Assembly (NCBI RefSeq): GCF_001640025.1
Contig: NC_031671.1
Location: 558,001-622,000, forward strand
Origin: Sugiyamaella lignohabitans
Lineage: Eukaryota > Ascomycota > Dipodascomycetes > Dipodascales > Trichomonascaceae
DNA length: 64,000 nucleotides
Direction of reading: 5' to 3'
Shown here: positions 1 through 9,988 of the stretch, piece after piece
Position numbering within the stretch: position 1 is the stretch's first letter
How the letters are laid out: every line of letters begins with the position of its first letter
Made by a program: the position numbers and the translations under genes
Notes under the pieces: model-generated
The model's input: the letters and a program-made list of their open reading frames with translations, nothing else
What the model was told of the DNA's origin: nothing
Database searches by the model: none

Positions 1-898
1 CATGCTTGCCACAATTAAAGCGCACTTTCTGCCTTGTCCAACCCTAAGCTTCTTGCTGTGGGAATTAAGAGAGTCGTGGTGAACCTTGTGGTTTGACAAT
101 AAAGCCAAATCAGAATAATCGTGTGGAGACTTTCTTGATCAGGCTAAAACTTCGAAGGCTGTCATGTTTTCAACATCATCCTCAATATACCCGTCCATCA
201 AAATTCATTGGTAAAGGAATTCATCCCGCTGAAGACAAACTGAATCACAACACTTCTAACCTGGTCAATAGATAGCTTGTTCAATGTTGTAGGAAAATAT
301 TCGACCTTATGATTATCTTTGAGGGATCATACTCCGCTTGACATCTTGTAAGGCCTTAGACAACTTCTTAGCAGGATGGCCATACAGAGCACATCCTTTC
401 TTGTACAATTTAGCATCATACATATTTTCTATAACATATTTTCTATAATAAATACTACATGATAATACTACATAATACATAGAAGCTATATTTGATAAAG
501 GTCGATAAGCAGTACCTCGATAGAGCTAATAGCTAATTTCCAGTATGTCCTGTGATACTGATGTTGGAGAGTTGAGAACCAACTTTAACTCCCACTGAAC
601 CCAACCAAAACACCAGAACTCTGAAATAGCTACTTATCATCAATCTGCCAAAATCTGCCAATAGCGTCCCAGATAAGTCCAGTCGTCTAAACATTGCTGA
701 CTGACTTCCACGAATTCTTTGGCACTTTCGCGAGCTTTCTCCCTGTTATAAACCACAATAGAACAAGATCATGTCCATTAATTTCAAACAAAATAGATCA
801 ACCAGATCCACAGAGTTTAATCCCCGAATAGATCTCCGGTATGTTCGGAGATGATATGAACGACCCAACGCCGCAATCCCCCTAGCACCCACACCACC
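1..898. other. Intergenic, no gene seen
   Basis: AT-rich DNA without a convincing gene. A 60-codon plus-strand frame at 93-275 shows no recognisable domain or promoter. The minus strand at about 1-450 has stop-interrupted stretches that weakly resemble a retroelement but cannot be assigned. Confidence 0.5.
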
Positions 899-968
899 AA
901 CGGTCCTAGCAATCTCCTGCGAAGCAGGAGCCACGGGGTCTGGGGCGGAGCCCCAGCCGCCGGAGGCA
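899..968 (-). repeat. GFE right arm
   Basis: Single R arm with part of the core (GGTCCTAGC), the CTCCTGC-GAA-GCAGGAG hairpin and the GGGGC-GGA-GCCCC hairpin, ending GGAGGCA and followed by a C run. It lies 208 nt before the 70-residue gene, with its GGAGGCA end facing the gene. Confidence 0.9.
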
Positions 969-1175
969 ACACCCCCCCTACCCCTCTCGTCCCGACTGGT
1001 GCTCTCGTCCTGACTGGTGGCGAAGAGTCGGGTCCGAAGCGCATGGCCGCGAGTTTGCCACAGCAAGCGAGCAAGTCCCAACGAGGCTGACCGACGCCGG
1101 ACTATTTAAACAGGGCATCGCCTCGCATCGACGCGGGATCATCCACTCCCAACATCAACATACACACCGATCAAA

Positions 1176-1388
1176 ATGGCCATTCCACTTCCCGAGAAAG
1201 AACTGACCAAATCCGCTGACAACGCTACTGGTTCCAACACCAGCAACCTCGACGGAACTGCCAAAGAACCCTATCCCACCTCGATTCCAACCATTATCGG
1301 CAACGTTAACATCTCTAAAGAAGAGGCTGAGCGTTTGTACGAAGAGCGAATCGAGGACGAATACGCCAAGCGAGAGGGCGGAGCATAA
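1176..1388 (+). CDS. Small conserved-looking protein, 70 aa
   Basis: An intact 70-codon frame opens with an ATG in good context (CAAAATGGCC), about 70 nt after a TATTTAAA box, and is followed by AATAAA near 1434. The protein is polar. Its N-terminus is Thr/Asn/Ser-rich and its C-terminus is a charged helix (about residues 48-70) ending EDEYAKREGGA, which looks conserved rather than random. There is no signal peptide, membrane segment or cysteine. I do not recognise the family. The promoter, start context and polyadenylation signal support a real, probably well expressed gene. It is bracketed by a GFE right arm upstream and a GFE left arm 71 nt after the stop. Confidence 0.7.
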   Translation: MAIPLPEKELTKSADNATGSNTSNLDGTAKEPYPTSIPTIIGNVNISKEEAERLYEERIEDEYAKREGGA

Positions 1389-1458
1389 ACCCCCTCCCTC
1401 ACTGGCTGGCTGTGTAACAAGGTTTTAATCGGTCAATAAATTTATTATTTCCAGGACA

Positions 1459-1530
1459 TGCCTCCGGCGGCTGGGGCTCCGCCCCAGACCCTGGTTGCTC
1501 CTCTCGCTGCGCTCGAGTCGGGCGTCGGGG
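1459..1530 (+). repeat. GFE left arm
   Basis: L arm starting TGCCTCCGGCGG with the GGGGC-TCC-GCCCC hairpin and a CTCGCTGCGCTCGAG second hairpin. It begins 71 nt after the stop of the 70-residue gene and pairs with the R arm at 1663, leaving about 130 nt between the arms. Confidence 0.95.
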
Positions 1531-1662
1531 ACCAGCAGCTCGGGATGGGATTGTCCGTGGGGTTCCTGGTTATTATTTGAGAGTTCAATATCGACGCCAA
1601 AACCACCACATTTTACACCTTTTGCAGACCCTACTTTCCCAAGGACAGTTGGCACCCCCTCG

Positions 1663-1725
1663 CCCGACTCGAGCGCAGCGAGAGGAGCCACGGGGTCTGG
1701 GGCGGAGCCCCAGCCGCCGGAGGCA
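1663..1725 (-). repeat. GFE right arm
   Basis: R arm, near-perfect inverse of the arm at 1459, ending GGAGGCA and followed by a run of C. Together the two arms form a large foldback whose loop is unrelated to the usual core. Confidence 0.95.
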
Positions 1726-2663
1726 CACCCCCCCTGGCGAGACCTTATCGAGCGGATCTTGGAGTATCGTGCATTGCAGAACAGGTGCATGCATGGACGT
1801 GCATATGTTGTCTATCGCAGTAAACGAGGATACAGGACGAAATTACCCCTGATAATCTCAGACAGCAGCGGACGGCGGTGGCTGAGCAGCTCGAGGTGCA
1901 TTTGCTCGCGATGAAGACCAGCTACAACTGCGTTGTTTTGAGCCGTGTTAGCAGTATTTGCGTCGAACTAGGTTCCCCGAACCAGTGCCGTTCGTAGATC
2001 AGAGAAAGAAAATTCGGGCCCCGAAAAACCGTTATCCAGCCAACAACGGTCGGCGTTTTATTCCGCATCAAAAACCCAGTTCACAAACCCGTGTTAGACA
2101 GCTCACTTGGTCGGTCCGCCCTGTCTGTGGCCGGTCCAGACTGGCTCGATACACGAAACAAAGATAAGGTTTTACTGGGCGTCGGCAGCCATACGAGACG
2201 CGCCAGGCCAGAGGTCCGTGTTTCAAATTCGGACCCATTTCCGAGATCCAGACCAAGCCAACCCCAATCTGACACCCAACCAGCTACGAACCTACCGACC
2301 CCTCAGCGGCCAAAAAGCTTTTTTTTTTGAGCTGGCAGTGTAACCGGCGGCGACCGTAGTCCGCCAAGAACCTTAACAAACGGAGCGGCCAGGCTGCTGC
2401 TGCGCCAGGAACCACTCACGGGAGTTATTTTTTTTTTCTTGGTTCCCACTGATGCGATCCCAAGTGATCGGTAACAAAGCCGTGTGTCTTCCAGCAACGT
2501 AAAAAACGAACTCATCAGTTATCAGCAGAGCAGCAATCATCTCACAATCACAATATAATGAAGTAACACTAACTGATCTCGATAATCTTTTCGATAATTA
2601 GTCTGCATCGGCCGGCTGGCTGCAAGGCGGCGGGGGTGGTGAATCTTGGGGGCAGGGGGACCG
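1726..2663. other. Intergenic, no gene seen
   Basis: Open frames occur on both strands but none has a recognisable domain. There are poly-T tracts near 2320 and 2430. The hairpin around GGTCCG...CGGACC (2212-2237) is not a tRNA arm. No gene is called. Confidence 0.45.
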
Positions 2664-2802
2664 TGCCTCCGGCGGCTGGGGCTCTGCCCCAGACCCCGTT
2701 GCTCCTGCTTCGCAGGAGATTGCTGGGACCGTAGACACCCGACTCGAGCGTAGCGAGAGGAGCAGCGGGGTCTGGGGCGGAGCCCCAGCCCGGCCGGAGG
2801 CC
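2664..2802 (+). repeat. Complete GFE
   Basis: Complete element: L arm with the CTCCTGC-TTC-GCAGGAG hairpin, core TTGCTGGGACCGTAGACACC, and R arm beginning CGACTCGAGCG. The R arm tip is slightly altered (CCCGGCCGGAGG). G runs lie on the left and C runs on the right. Confidence 0.95.
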
Positions 2803-3024
2803 AGTCCCCCCAACCCCCAACTGTGCCCACCAAGGGAGTTTGCTGTGGCCTGGGACTGGCACGGCACTTGTTGGCGGCATCGAGGCCGCATGAATCGCAG
2901 TGCCAAGACCGACCGCCAGGACAGATCTATGTCGGGGCAAGGGCAAACCGGGCAGTGCAAACAAAACTAACTCAGAACCGAGTAGACAAATTTTTTGTCT
3001 GGCCCTGTTTCGGGCCTGGCCCCC

Positions 3025-3115
3025 AGCGGCAGTAGCAGCAGCAGCAGCCCGTGTCACCGTCCCTGCTGCTGCCACTGCCGCTGCTGGTGCGACTGGTGCT
3101 GCCGCTGGTGCTAGG
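3025..3115. repeat. GCA/GCT trinucleotide-rich tract
   Basis: An imperfect run of CAG-type triplets is followed by CTG-type triplets, so the tract can partly fold back on itself. It sits in a GC-rich stretch with no supported gene. Confidence 0.6.
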
Positions 3116-3296
3116 ATTGGTACCTGCTGGGGAGCAGGATCGCGTCCTGGCACCCCTAGACGCCCCCACCCTCAGGCTGAGTCGCAACTCTAACAGCGAC
3201 TGGTCCCGGTCTTCGCCAGCCCTCCCGCTTCCGCCCGTGTGGCCGCAGCGGCGACCCTCTCCCCAGCCTCCCAGCACTGCCTGTCGCCACCTCACA

Positions 3297-3348
3297 ACGA
3301 GCGAAGCGAGCTACGGGGTCTGGGGCAGAGCCCCAGCCGCCGGAGGCA
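3297..3348 (-). repeat. GFE right arm, truncated
   Basis: R arm with an altered second hairpin (CGAGCGAAGCGAGC), joined through a short G-rich spacer to the L arm at 3365. The two arms are therefore tip to tip, the reverse of the usual order. Confidence 0.9.
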
Positions 3349-3364
3349 TGGGGGGACGGGGGTG

Positions 3365-3434
3365 TGCCTCCGGCGGCTGGGGCTCCGCCCCAGACCCCGT
3401 GGCTCCTCTCGCTGCGCTCGAGTCGGGCGTCGGG
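3365..3434 (+). repeat. GFE left arm
   Basis: L arm with the CTCGCTGCGCTCGAG hairpin, ending in GTCGGGCGTCGGGG. It is the last copy before the PMC1 promoter region. Confidence 0.95.
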
Positions 3435-4494
3435 GTGGTGGTCGCAGGGGAGTTTGGGGGCATGCAGCCCGGGCCTGATGCCTAAAAAGAAGTTTGTTTT
3501 TAAATTGCATGGAGATCATTGCTTTTTCCGATTTCGGCAGTGCGTTTATTTTTTTTGTTCCCCTTTAGACGTTATCGCTCTTGGCGGAGAATTAGCTAGC
3601 TCGTACGTGCCTGTTTCTGGTGCGCTTATGTTATTAGAGAGGAAAATCAGGGCCCATCTGCTGCCTCTATTTCTCTGCATCGGTCACAGCACCAGCAACA
3701 GGTCTCCCTGATATATAGGTCGATCACCGTGCTCTCGTTTCACAAAAATTTGGTTTAGCTCGGTTTCGCTTGTTCCCACTCAATTTATTGATATCCAGCT
3801 CATCTGTCGTCATCTGTTACGATATAACCAGCAAGCGTGAACTCAGTTTGGATTTTGATTATTAACCTTCGTTGCAACTTTTTTGCTATTATTTATTTAT
3901 TGGACTAGCTAACAGCTTATTTCTGCTGGCTTTGCTTTATTGTGTTTTTGTTTGTTTGTAGTGAGTGGTACTAGTAACTACTACGACCATTCATAGATCC
4001 CTGAATACTGGCACTAAATACTCACATTGGATATTGAGTTTCAAGTTAATTAATAATTATATTTCACTGAAATTCGAAAAAGAAGTGGACTCAACTGATA
4101 GACCATAGATCAGGCATTTATCTGATATTGAGACTGTCATACTTGGAACTACTGGTATATACTGGGTTCGATTGTTCGTAAAGAGAGAGACCATTTGACT
4201 TTGACTTTGGTTTTGATTTTGATTTTGGTCTTTTTGGACGTTGTCAGTGTCAGATTCCATTCGATTTCAGTTTCAATTCTGGTAGTTTGATCTGTTTGAT
4301 CTGTTTGATCTGGTCTGATCTGATATTTATTATTGACGTTTCGATATTTAGGACTGACAGTTCGAGTGGTTTGTCATTGCAGTGAATTCGGATTCCAGAG
4401 ACAGTTGAGTTCTGATTGATTTTTTTTTCAGTATTTTGGATATTGCTGATAGTAGTGCTGTTATTGTTGTTGTTTAGACTCAGAGACTTGTAAA
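3435..4494. promoter_or_regulatory. Long region upstream of the PMC1-type gene
   Basis: About 1 kb, T-rich toward the gene. It holds a TATATA-type box near 3710, a TTTTGA-type repeat at about 4199-4232 and a short tandem GTTTGATCT repeat at about 4286-4322. No calcineurin-response (Crz1) consensus was found by eye. Most of it is probably promoter and 5' leader. Confidence 0.5.
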
Positions 4495-7400
4495 ATGTCG
4501 GTTCCTAAGATCACCGTGGACACAGACGTAAGTACAGACAGCAGTCTCTTCAGACTTATGAGTTAATGAGCTGATGGGTGGACTCGGTTGATAGAGGTTT
4601 GATTGGAGGTCCTCGGAGGTTGTTGATTTCTGGAACTGATTTCTGGACACGGAGACGCCCGACTCGAGCGCAGCGAGAGGAGCAACCAGGGTCTGGGGCG
4701 GAGCCCCAGCCGCCGGAGGCAGACTTCCCACCCCCGAGAACGAAAACTAACTGGTACAGGTGGGCTACGACCGAGAGATTGGGAGTGGTGAGAATGAAGA
4801 GATGGCAGCTATTGCGACACAGGAAGGAAAAGACTGGAGTGCTGATGCGAAGAAGATATTAGAAGAGCACCGAGAGGCCGAGTTCGAGAAGAAGCTGCCG
4901 ATAGGAGGAGGAGATGTAGGGTTTAGGTACTCTCCAGACCAGCTAAATAGCCTGGTGGATCCGAAAAATGCATTTGTTTTGAGAGAGATGGGCGGAATTG
5001 AAGGTCTGGCGGGTGGTTTAGGTGTGGATTTAAACACTGGTTTGACGGACCAGCAGGCGACTGATAGCACTAGATTGGACGTTTATGGTCGTAATGTGCT
5101 TCCTGAAAGGAAAACCAAGAGTTTGCTCAAACTCATGTGGATTGCATTACAGGATAAGGTGCTGATTATCTTGTCAGTAGCTGCGGTTGTATCGCTGGCT
5201 CTGGGTATTTATGAGACTGTAGGTGAACCTCCAGAGTATGACGATCAGGGCCATAAACTGCCGAAGGTCGACTGGGTTGAAGGTGTGGCTATTTTAGTGG
5301 CAGTGGTGATTGTTGTGACTGTCGGTGCAGTTAATGATTGGCAGAAAGAACGACAATTTGCTAAGCTGAATAAGAAGAAAGAAGACCGGAAAGTCAAGGC
5401 TATTCGAAACGGAAAGCCTAGTGAAATTAGTGTGTACGATGTAGTGGTAGGAGATATTCTTCTGGTTGAGCCTGGTGAGATGATTCCTACTGATGGTATT
5501 CTTGTCAATGGATATAATATCAAGTGTGATGAATCGTCTGCTAGTGGTGAGTCTGATACTATGAAGAAACATCCCGCCAAGGAGGTTGTAGACGCTATTG
5601 ATCATAAATCGCAGGGATTGAATCCTCAGTCGAAAGAATTGGATGCGTTTATGCTTTCCGGTGCCAAGGTTTTAGAAGGTACAGGACAGTTTTTGACGAT
5701 TGCTGTGGGTGAAAAGTCGCTTCATGGAAGGACAATGATGTCGCTTCAAGACGAGCCCGAGGCGACTCCTTTACAGGAGAAACTAAATAATATTGCCGAA
5801 GGTATTGCCAAGCTTGGTTTTGCTGCTGCTATTGTCTTGTTTGTGGCTCTTATGATTCGTTTCTTTGTCCAGTTGCCAGGATCTGTCAAGACTCCTTCAC
5901 AAAAGGGTGAGGAGTTTATGACTATTTTCATTACTGCTGTTACTATTGTGGTTGTGGCTGTGCCTGAAGGTCTACCGTTGGCAGTGACTCTGGCTCTGGC
6001 ATTTGCTACTACTCGTATGGTCAAGGATAATAACCTCGTTCGTGTGTTGAAATCTTGTGAGACTATGGGTGGTGCTACGACCATTTGTTCCGATAAAACT
6101 GGTACACTGACTCAGAACCGTATGTCAGTTGTTGCTGCTACAGTTGGTTTCAAGAGCTGTGAAGCCAGTATTGACGGTCCTGCTGATGACCAGGAAGTGC
6201 CTGTGGGTGACAAGAGTCTTGAAAAGAGTCATGATAAGAACTACGACACTGCTAGTGAAGACGTTCTGTCTCCTAGCCAGCTTGTTGGTATCTTGCCAGA
6301 AACCCAATTCACTACACTACTCGACTCAATTGCTCTTAATTCGTCTGCATTTGAAGATAACAGTCCTGAAGCGACTGAGCCGTTTTTGGGATCCAAGACC
6401 GAGACCGCTTTACTAGGATTTGCAAGAAATTATATGAACCTTGGTGAGCTGCTTAAATACAGACAAGCAGCCGACATTGTACAAGTATTTCCATTTGATT
6501 CCGCCAAGAAGTTCATGGCAACCATTGTTCGCACCTCGAGCGGTAGCTACCAGGTTCTGCTTAAAGGAGCGTCGGAAGTGGTTCTTAGCCGATGTACCCA
6601 AATTCTCGATACCGATTCATTCACTAATACCAACCTAACAGCCGAACATCTCGAATTTATCAACAACCAAATTAACCTGTACGCATCAAAATCGCTTCGA
6701 ACCATCGGTCTTGTATATAAAGACTTGCCAGCCGACTGGTCTCCCGATGCTCCTTATGCACTGGAAGAAAACACCTTGTTCAAAGACATGACCTTTTTGA
6801 CCCTGGTTGGTATTAAGGATCCTCTTCGACCCGGTGTCAAGCAAGCTGTGGCCGATTGTAAAACTGCTGGCGTCGTTGTTCGTATGGTTACTGGTGATAA
6901 TATCAATACTGCTCGTGCCATTGCTCTTGACTGTGGTATTTTGACTTCTGCCAACAACGAAGACGAAATCGTCATGGAGGGACCAGAGTTCCGGAAACTC
7001 AATCCTTTTGAACTCAACAGTGTCGTTCCTAAACTGCGAGTTCTCGCCAGATCGTCTCCACAAGACAAACGAAAGCTTGTCAAGTTTCTGAAATCTTTAG
7101 ATGAAACTGTGGCTGTTACCGGTGACGGTACCAACGATGCACCCGCACTTAAACTTGCTGATATTGGTTTCTCTATGGGAATTGCTGGTACCGAAGTTGC
7201 TAAAGAAGCATCCGATGTTATTCTCATGGACGACAATTTCGGAAGTATTGTCAAAGCCATTAAATGGGGTCGTACTGTCAACGATGCTGTTAAGAAGTTC
7301 CTCCAGTTCCAATTGACTGTTAACGTGACTGCTGTTCTATTAACATTCATCTCTGCTGTTGCCGACTCCGATGACACTTCTGTTCTTACTGCCGTTCAAC

Positions 7401-8446
7401 TGCTGTGGGTGAATCTTATCATGGACACCTTTGCTGCTCTTGCCCTTGCCACTGATCCTCCATCCGACTCTGTACTACATCGTAAGCCCGACAATCGTAA
7501 AGCATCTCTCATCACTGTTACCATGTGGAAGATGATTCTCGGACAAGCAATATTCCAACTGATTGTCACCTTTGTTCTGCACTTTGCCGGGTCTCAAATC
7601 TTCAATGTCGATACCAGTGTCGGTCGTAATAAGGAACAACTCTCTGCCATGGTGTTTAACACCTTTGTATGGTTGCAATTCTTCAACATGTTTGTCAATC
7701 GTCGTTTGGATAACCATCAGAACATCTTTGAGGGTGTTCACCGCAATATTTTCTTCATTCTCATTGCCGCCATCATTGGTGGAATGCAGATTGTGATTAT
7801 GTTTGTCGGTGGTGCTGCCTTCAGTGTTGTCAAGCAGACTGGAGCCATGTGGGGCACTGCGCTCATTTGTGGTATGATCTCGATTCCTGCTGGTGTGATT
7901 CTTCGTCTTGTTCCCGACGAGTGGGTTGCCAAGCTGTATCCCGCCCGTGCTGTTAACTGGGCCATGAGTCTTCTGCCCCGCAAGAAATCGTCAAAAGGAC
8001 CCGAAATCATTGTTGACGAGGAGTCTACTATGGGTGATCCTCAACAGTACGTATGGCCTGCCGGAATCGAGCAAGTCAGACGAGAGCTTGTGTTCCTCAA
8101 GACCGTTCGTGGAGGCCGTGTTTTGCAGCTCAATTTCAAGCCCAAGAGTATTTACAACTCATGGAAAGAAGCACTCACTCCCTCTTCTGCCTCTACCAAC
8201 AGCATCAATTCACCCCACTCGCCCAGCTCGACCCTGGCCCCCAACTCATACTTTACTGACTACCATTCCAACTCCAATAACGGCGGAAACTTCCTATCCG
8301 TTCCGGGCCGTCGCAAGGGCAGCAACATCGCCGCTCTGGCCGTGGTCCCTGCTGTAGTAGGAGGAGCCATTGGCGGCTGGTCGCCCGAACTCTCGACCAA
8401 CCCGCCCCCACCCTCCTCCCCCGACAGCCCCAAAAACAAGAAATAG
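4495..8446 (+). CDS. Vacuolar-type Ca2+ ATPase (P2B), PMC1-like
   Basis: This P-type ATPase should pump Ca2+ into the vacuole and lower cytosolic calcium. The gene has two exons, 4495-4527 (11 codons) and 4760-8446; the 232-nt intron has a GTAAGT donor, a CTAAC branch and a CAG acceptor and contains a GFE right arm. The protein is about 1239 aa, a little longer than Saccharomyces Pmc1. Visible motifs in order are the TM4 calcium-site motif PEGLPLA (about residue 413), the phosphorylation site DKTGT (Asp about 456), TGDNINTA and the hinge TGDGTNDAP (about 798). Ten hydrophobic segments are expected for the family. The last 100 residues or so are Ser/Pro/Gly-rich and unlike the core. Plasma-membrane-type relatives are the main alternative. 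Confidence 0.95.
4658..4721 (-). repeat. GFE right arm inside PMC1 intron
   Basis: R arm with the CGAGCGCAGCGAG hairpin, wholly inside the single intron (4528-4759) of the PMC1-type gene, 36 nt before the acceptor. It is antisense relative to the copies found after stop codons. Confidence 0.95.
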
Positions 8447-8539
8447 TAGCCTTGCATCTTTGTTTATTTAGTTCTGTTTTCTGCTTTCTGTGTTATAATA
8501 CCGTAATATACACCCAGCATCTGTTAACCTCCCCCCAAC

Positions 8540-8596
8540 TGCCTCCGGAAGCTCCGCCCGAGACCCGGCTGCTCCTCTCACTCCGCTCGAGTCGGG
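8540..8596 (+). repeat. GFE left arm, diverged
   Basis: L arm with decayed first hairpin (CCTCCGGAAGCTCCGCCCGAGACC) and CTCACTCCGCTCGAG, 94 nt after the PMC1 stop. Confidence 0.85.
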
Positions 8597-8629
8597 TTTT
8601 TGGAAGTCCCGTGTCTTGGGGACCGGGTT

Positions 8630-8695
8630 TGCCTCCGGCGGCTGGGGCTCCGCCCCAGACCCTGGTTGCTCCTCTCGCTGCGCTCGAGTCGGGTT
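8630..8695 (+). repeat. GFE left arm
   Basis: Well conserved L arm (CCTGGTTGCTCCTCTCGCTG variant) forming a foldback with the R arm at 8731. The loop of about 35 nt is G-rich. Confidence 0.95.
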
Positions 8696-8730
8696 GGGGG
8701 TCCGGGTCAAGTATGGGGGCTCGAGGGGGA

Positions 8731-8793
8731 CCGACTCGAGCGCAGCGAGAGGAGCAACCAGGGTCTGGGGCGGAGCCCCAGCCGCCGGAGGCA
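8731..8793 (-). repeat. GFE right arm
   Basis: R arm, almost exact inverse of the arm at 8630, ending GGAGGCA and followed by CCACCCCC. Confidence 0.95.
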
Positions 8794-8827
8794 GACACCA
8801 CCCCCAAACTGACCCGGACCCCCCAAA

Positions 8828-8863
8828 GAGCGAAGTGAGAGGAGCCCCAGCCGCCGGAGGCAC
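8828..8863 (-). repeat. GFE right arm with internal deletion
   Basis: R arm that lacks the first hairpin: GAGGAG is joined straight to CCCCAGCCGCCGGAGGCA. The join is at a short GGAGC repeat that flanks the lost hairpin in intact copies. Confidence 0.85.
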
Positions 8864-9292
8864 GACCGACCCCCCGCGGTCTCCCACCCGCAAAATCAGG
8901 GCAAGGAAGGCGGGGCTATAAAAGGCGAAAAAATCTTCGTCAGTTGGGGGTTCTTCTTTTCTTCTCTACAATGTCTTTAATAGGCGCCCAGAGTCACGGG
9001 GCGATGCTTATTGCGAATCGTCCGTTTTGTCTCTGACAATCCTGCGTGCTAGGGTAGCCTTATATTATGGAATGAGAGAAGAATCTTTCGTCGGTTGAAC
9101 CGGTCCTTTGAATCGTACAGTCTGGTGAATGGTCTGTATCGTGACTCTAAACGTACATGTCGTGTGACTTTCGTCGCTTTAGTTACTTGTGTATTGGCTA
9201 TATAAATAAACTGTAATGGGTCGTTAGATCTGAAATAGATTTTTTTGGGTATGACAGTGATATCAAGTTGGATTCGAAGGGAGGGGACGTGG
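8864..9292. other. Intergenic between GFE cluster and CMC4
   Basis: It holds the TATA box at 8917 and the 21-codon frame beginning MSLIGAQSHG at 8971. The remainder is the 3' flank of CMC4 and shows nothing else. Confidence 0.45.
8917..8924 (+). promoter_or_regulatory. TATA box without an obvious gene
   Basis: TATAAAAG, followed by a pyrimidine tract and an ATG at 8971 in good context (TCTACAATG). That ATG opens only a 21-codon frame (8971-9036). The box may drive a short or noncoding transcript or the first exon of an unseen gene. Confidence 0.45.
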
Positions 9293-9606
9293 TTAATGCT
9301 TGCTAACGAGTTTGGCATCGATACTGTCCTCGGCTCGTTGCTTGATTTTCAGCTCGAGAAGAGCAGGTTTGGGACACGCTATTGGTTTCATGTCAGGACC
9401 GTTTTCACGGTATACTTTGGCACAGCAAGCGTACAGCTGGTCAATGTACTTTGTACATTTGGACTCGTTATAGCCGTTGCGCTGGATGCAGCCTGTTTGA
9501 TCTCTGTTAGTAGCTGCCAGGGACCTGGTGATGAGAGGGGTTCTTTCTTACCTTGGATGGCACACGCCTCAGCATGACACGAGTTGGCGGTGAATTGCGA
9601 ACCCAT
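9293..9606 (-). CDS. CMC4-like mitochondrial twin CX9C protein
   Basis: Two exons, 9552-9606 and 9293-9492, are separated by a 59-nt intron (GTAAGA donor, CTAAC branch, CAG acceptor) and encode 84 aa. The pattern is Cys10-x4-Cys15-x3-Cys19, then CTKYIDQLYACC with CX9C spacing, then CPKP and a LLELKIKQR tail. This is the Cmc4 (human CMC4/p8-MTCP1) family layout. The proteins are imported into the mitochondrial intermembrane space through Mia40 and form a disulfide-linked hairpin; their function is poorly known. The gene is easily missed because neither exon alone looks like a gene. The start is the first ATG in frame and matches the family's short N-terminus. Confidence 0.9.
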
Positions 9607-9691
9607 TGCTTCCCTGATAATGGTACAGAAGAGAATTCTCAGGGGGTGATATAAGCCGTACAGGGACCGGTGCTGCAGGGGGATGGGGGTT

Positions 9692-9832
9692 TGCCTCCTC
9701 CTGCGAAGCTGGACTCCGCCCAGACTGGTTGTGCCCGCTTCGTAAGCTGTGGGGGGAGTCCCAGAAGCTCGACTCGAGCGTAGCGAGAGGAGCCAGGGGG
9801 TCTGGGGCGCAGCCCCAGTCGCCGAAGGCGCA
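9692..9832 (+). repeat. Complete GFE, strongly diverged
   Basis: Both arms are recognisable but decayed. The left arm has TTGCCTCCTCCTGCGAAGC and a broken first hairpin. The right arm keeps GACTCGAGCGTAGCGAGAGG and GGGGCGCAGCCCC. It is probably an old copy. Confidence 0.8.
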
Positions 9833-9988
9833 CCGGGTTCGGAGAGGAGGGGCTGGGGGACGGGGGTTGGAGGTGTTTGGTGTTTGTACCGATAGCAGGT
9901 TTTATTTATATTTAGGGCTTAGATAGAGTAGTTAGTTAGTATAAGAGAGTGTCTGTTATTGGGAATTGGGTAGAAAAACGAATGGATG

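Noticed and set aside
1..450. Minus-strand stretch with LYGHPAKK, reminiscent of copia reverse transcriptase LYGLKQ
   Set aside because: Interrupted by stops and the match is only a few residues; not enough to call an element.
2569..3153. 194-codon minus-strand frame, Ala-rich
   Set aside because: Runs through a complete GFE and a GCA/GCT triplet tract; the Ala runs are translated repeats.
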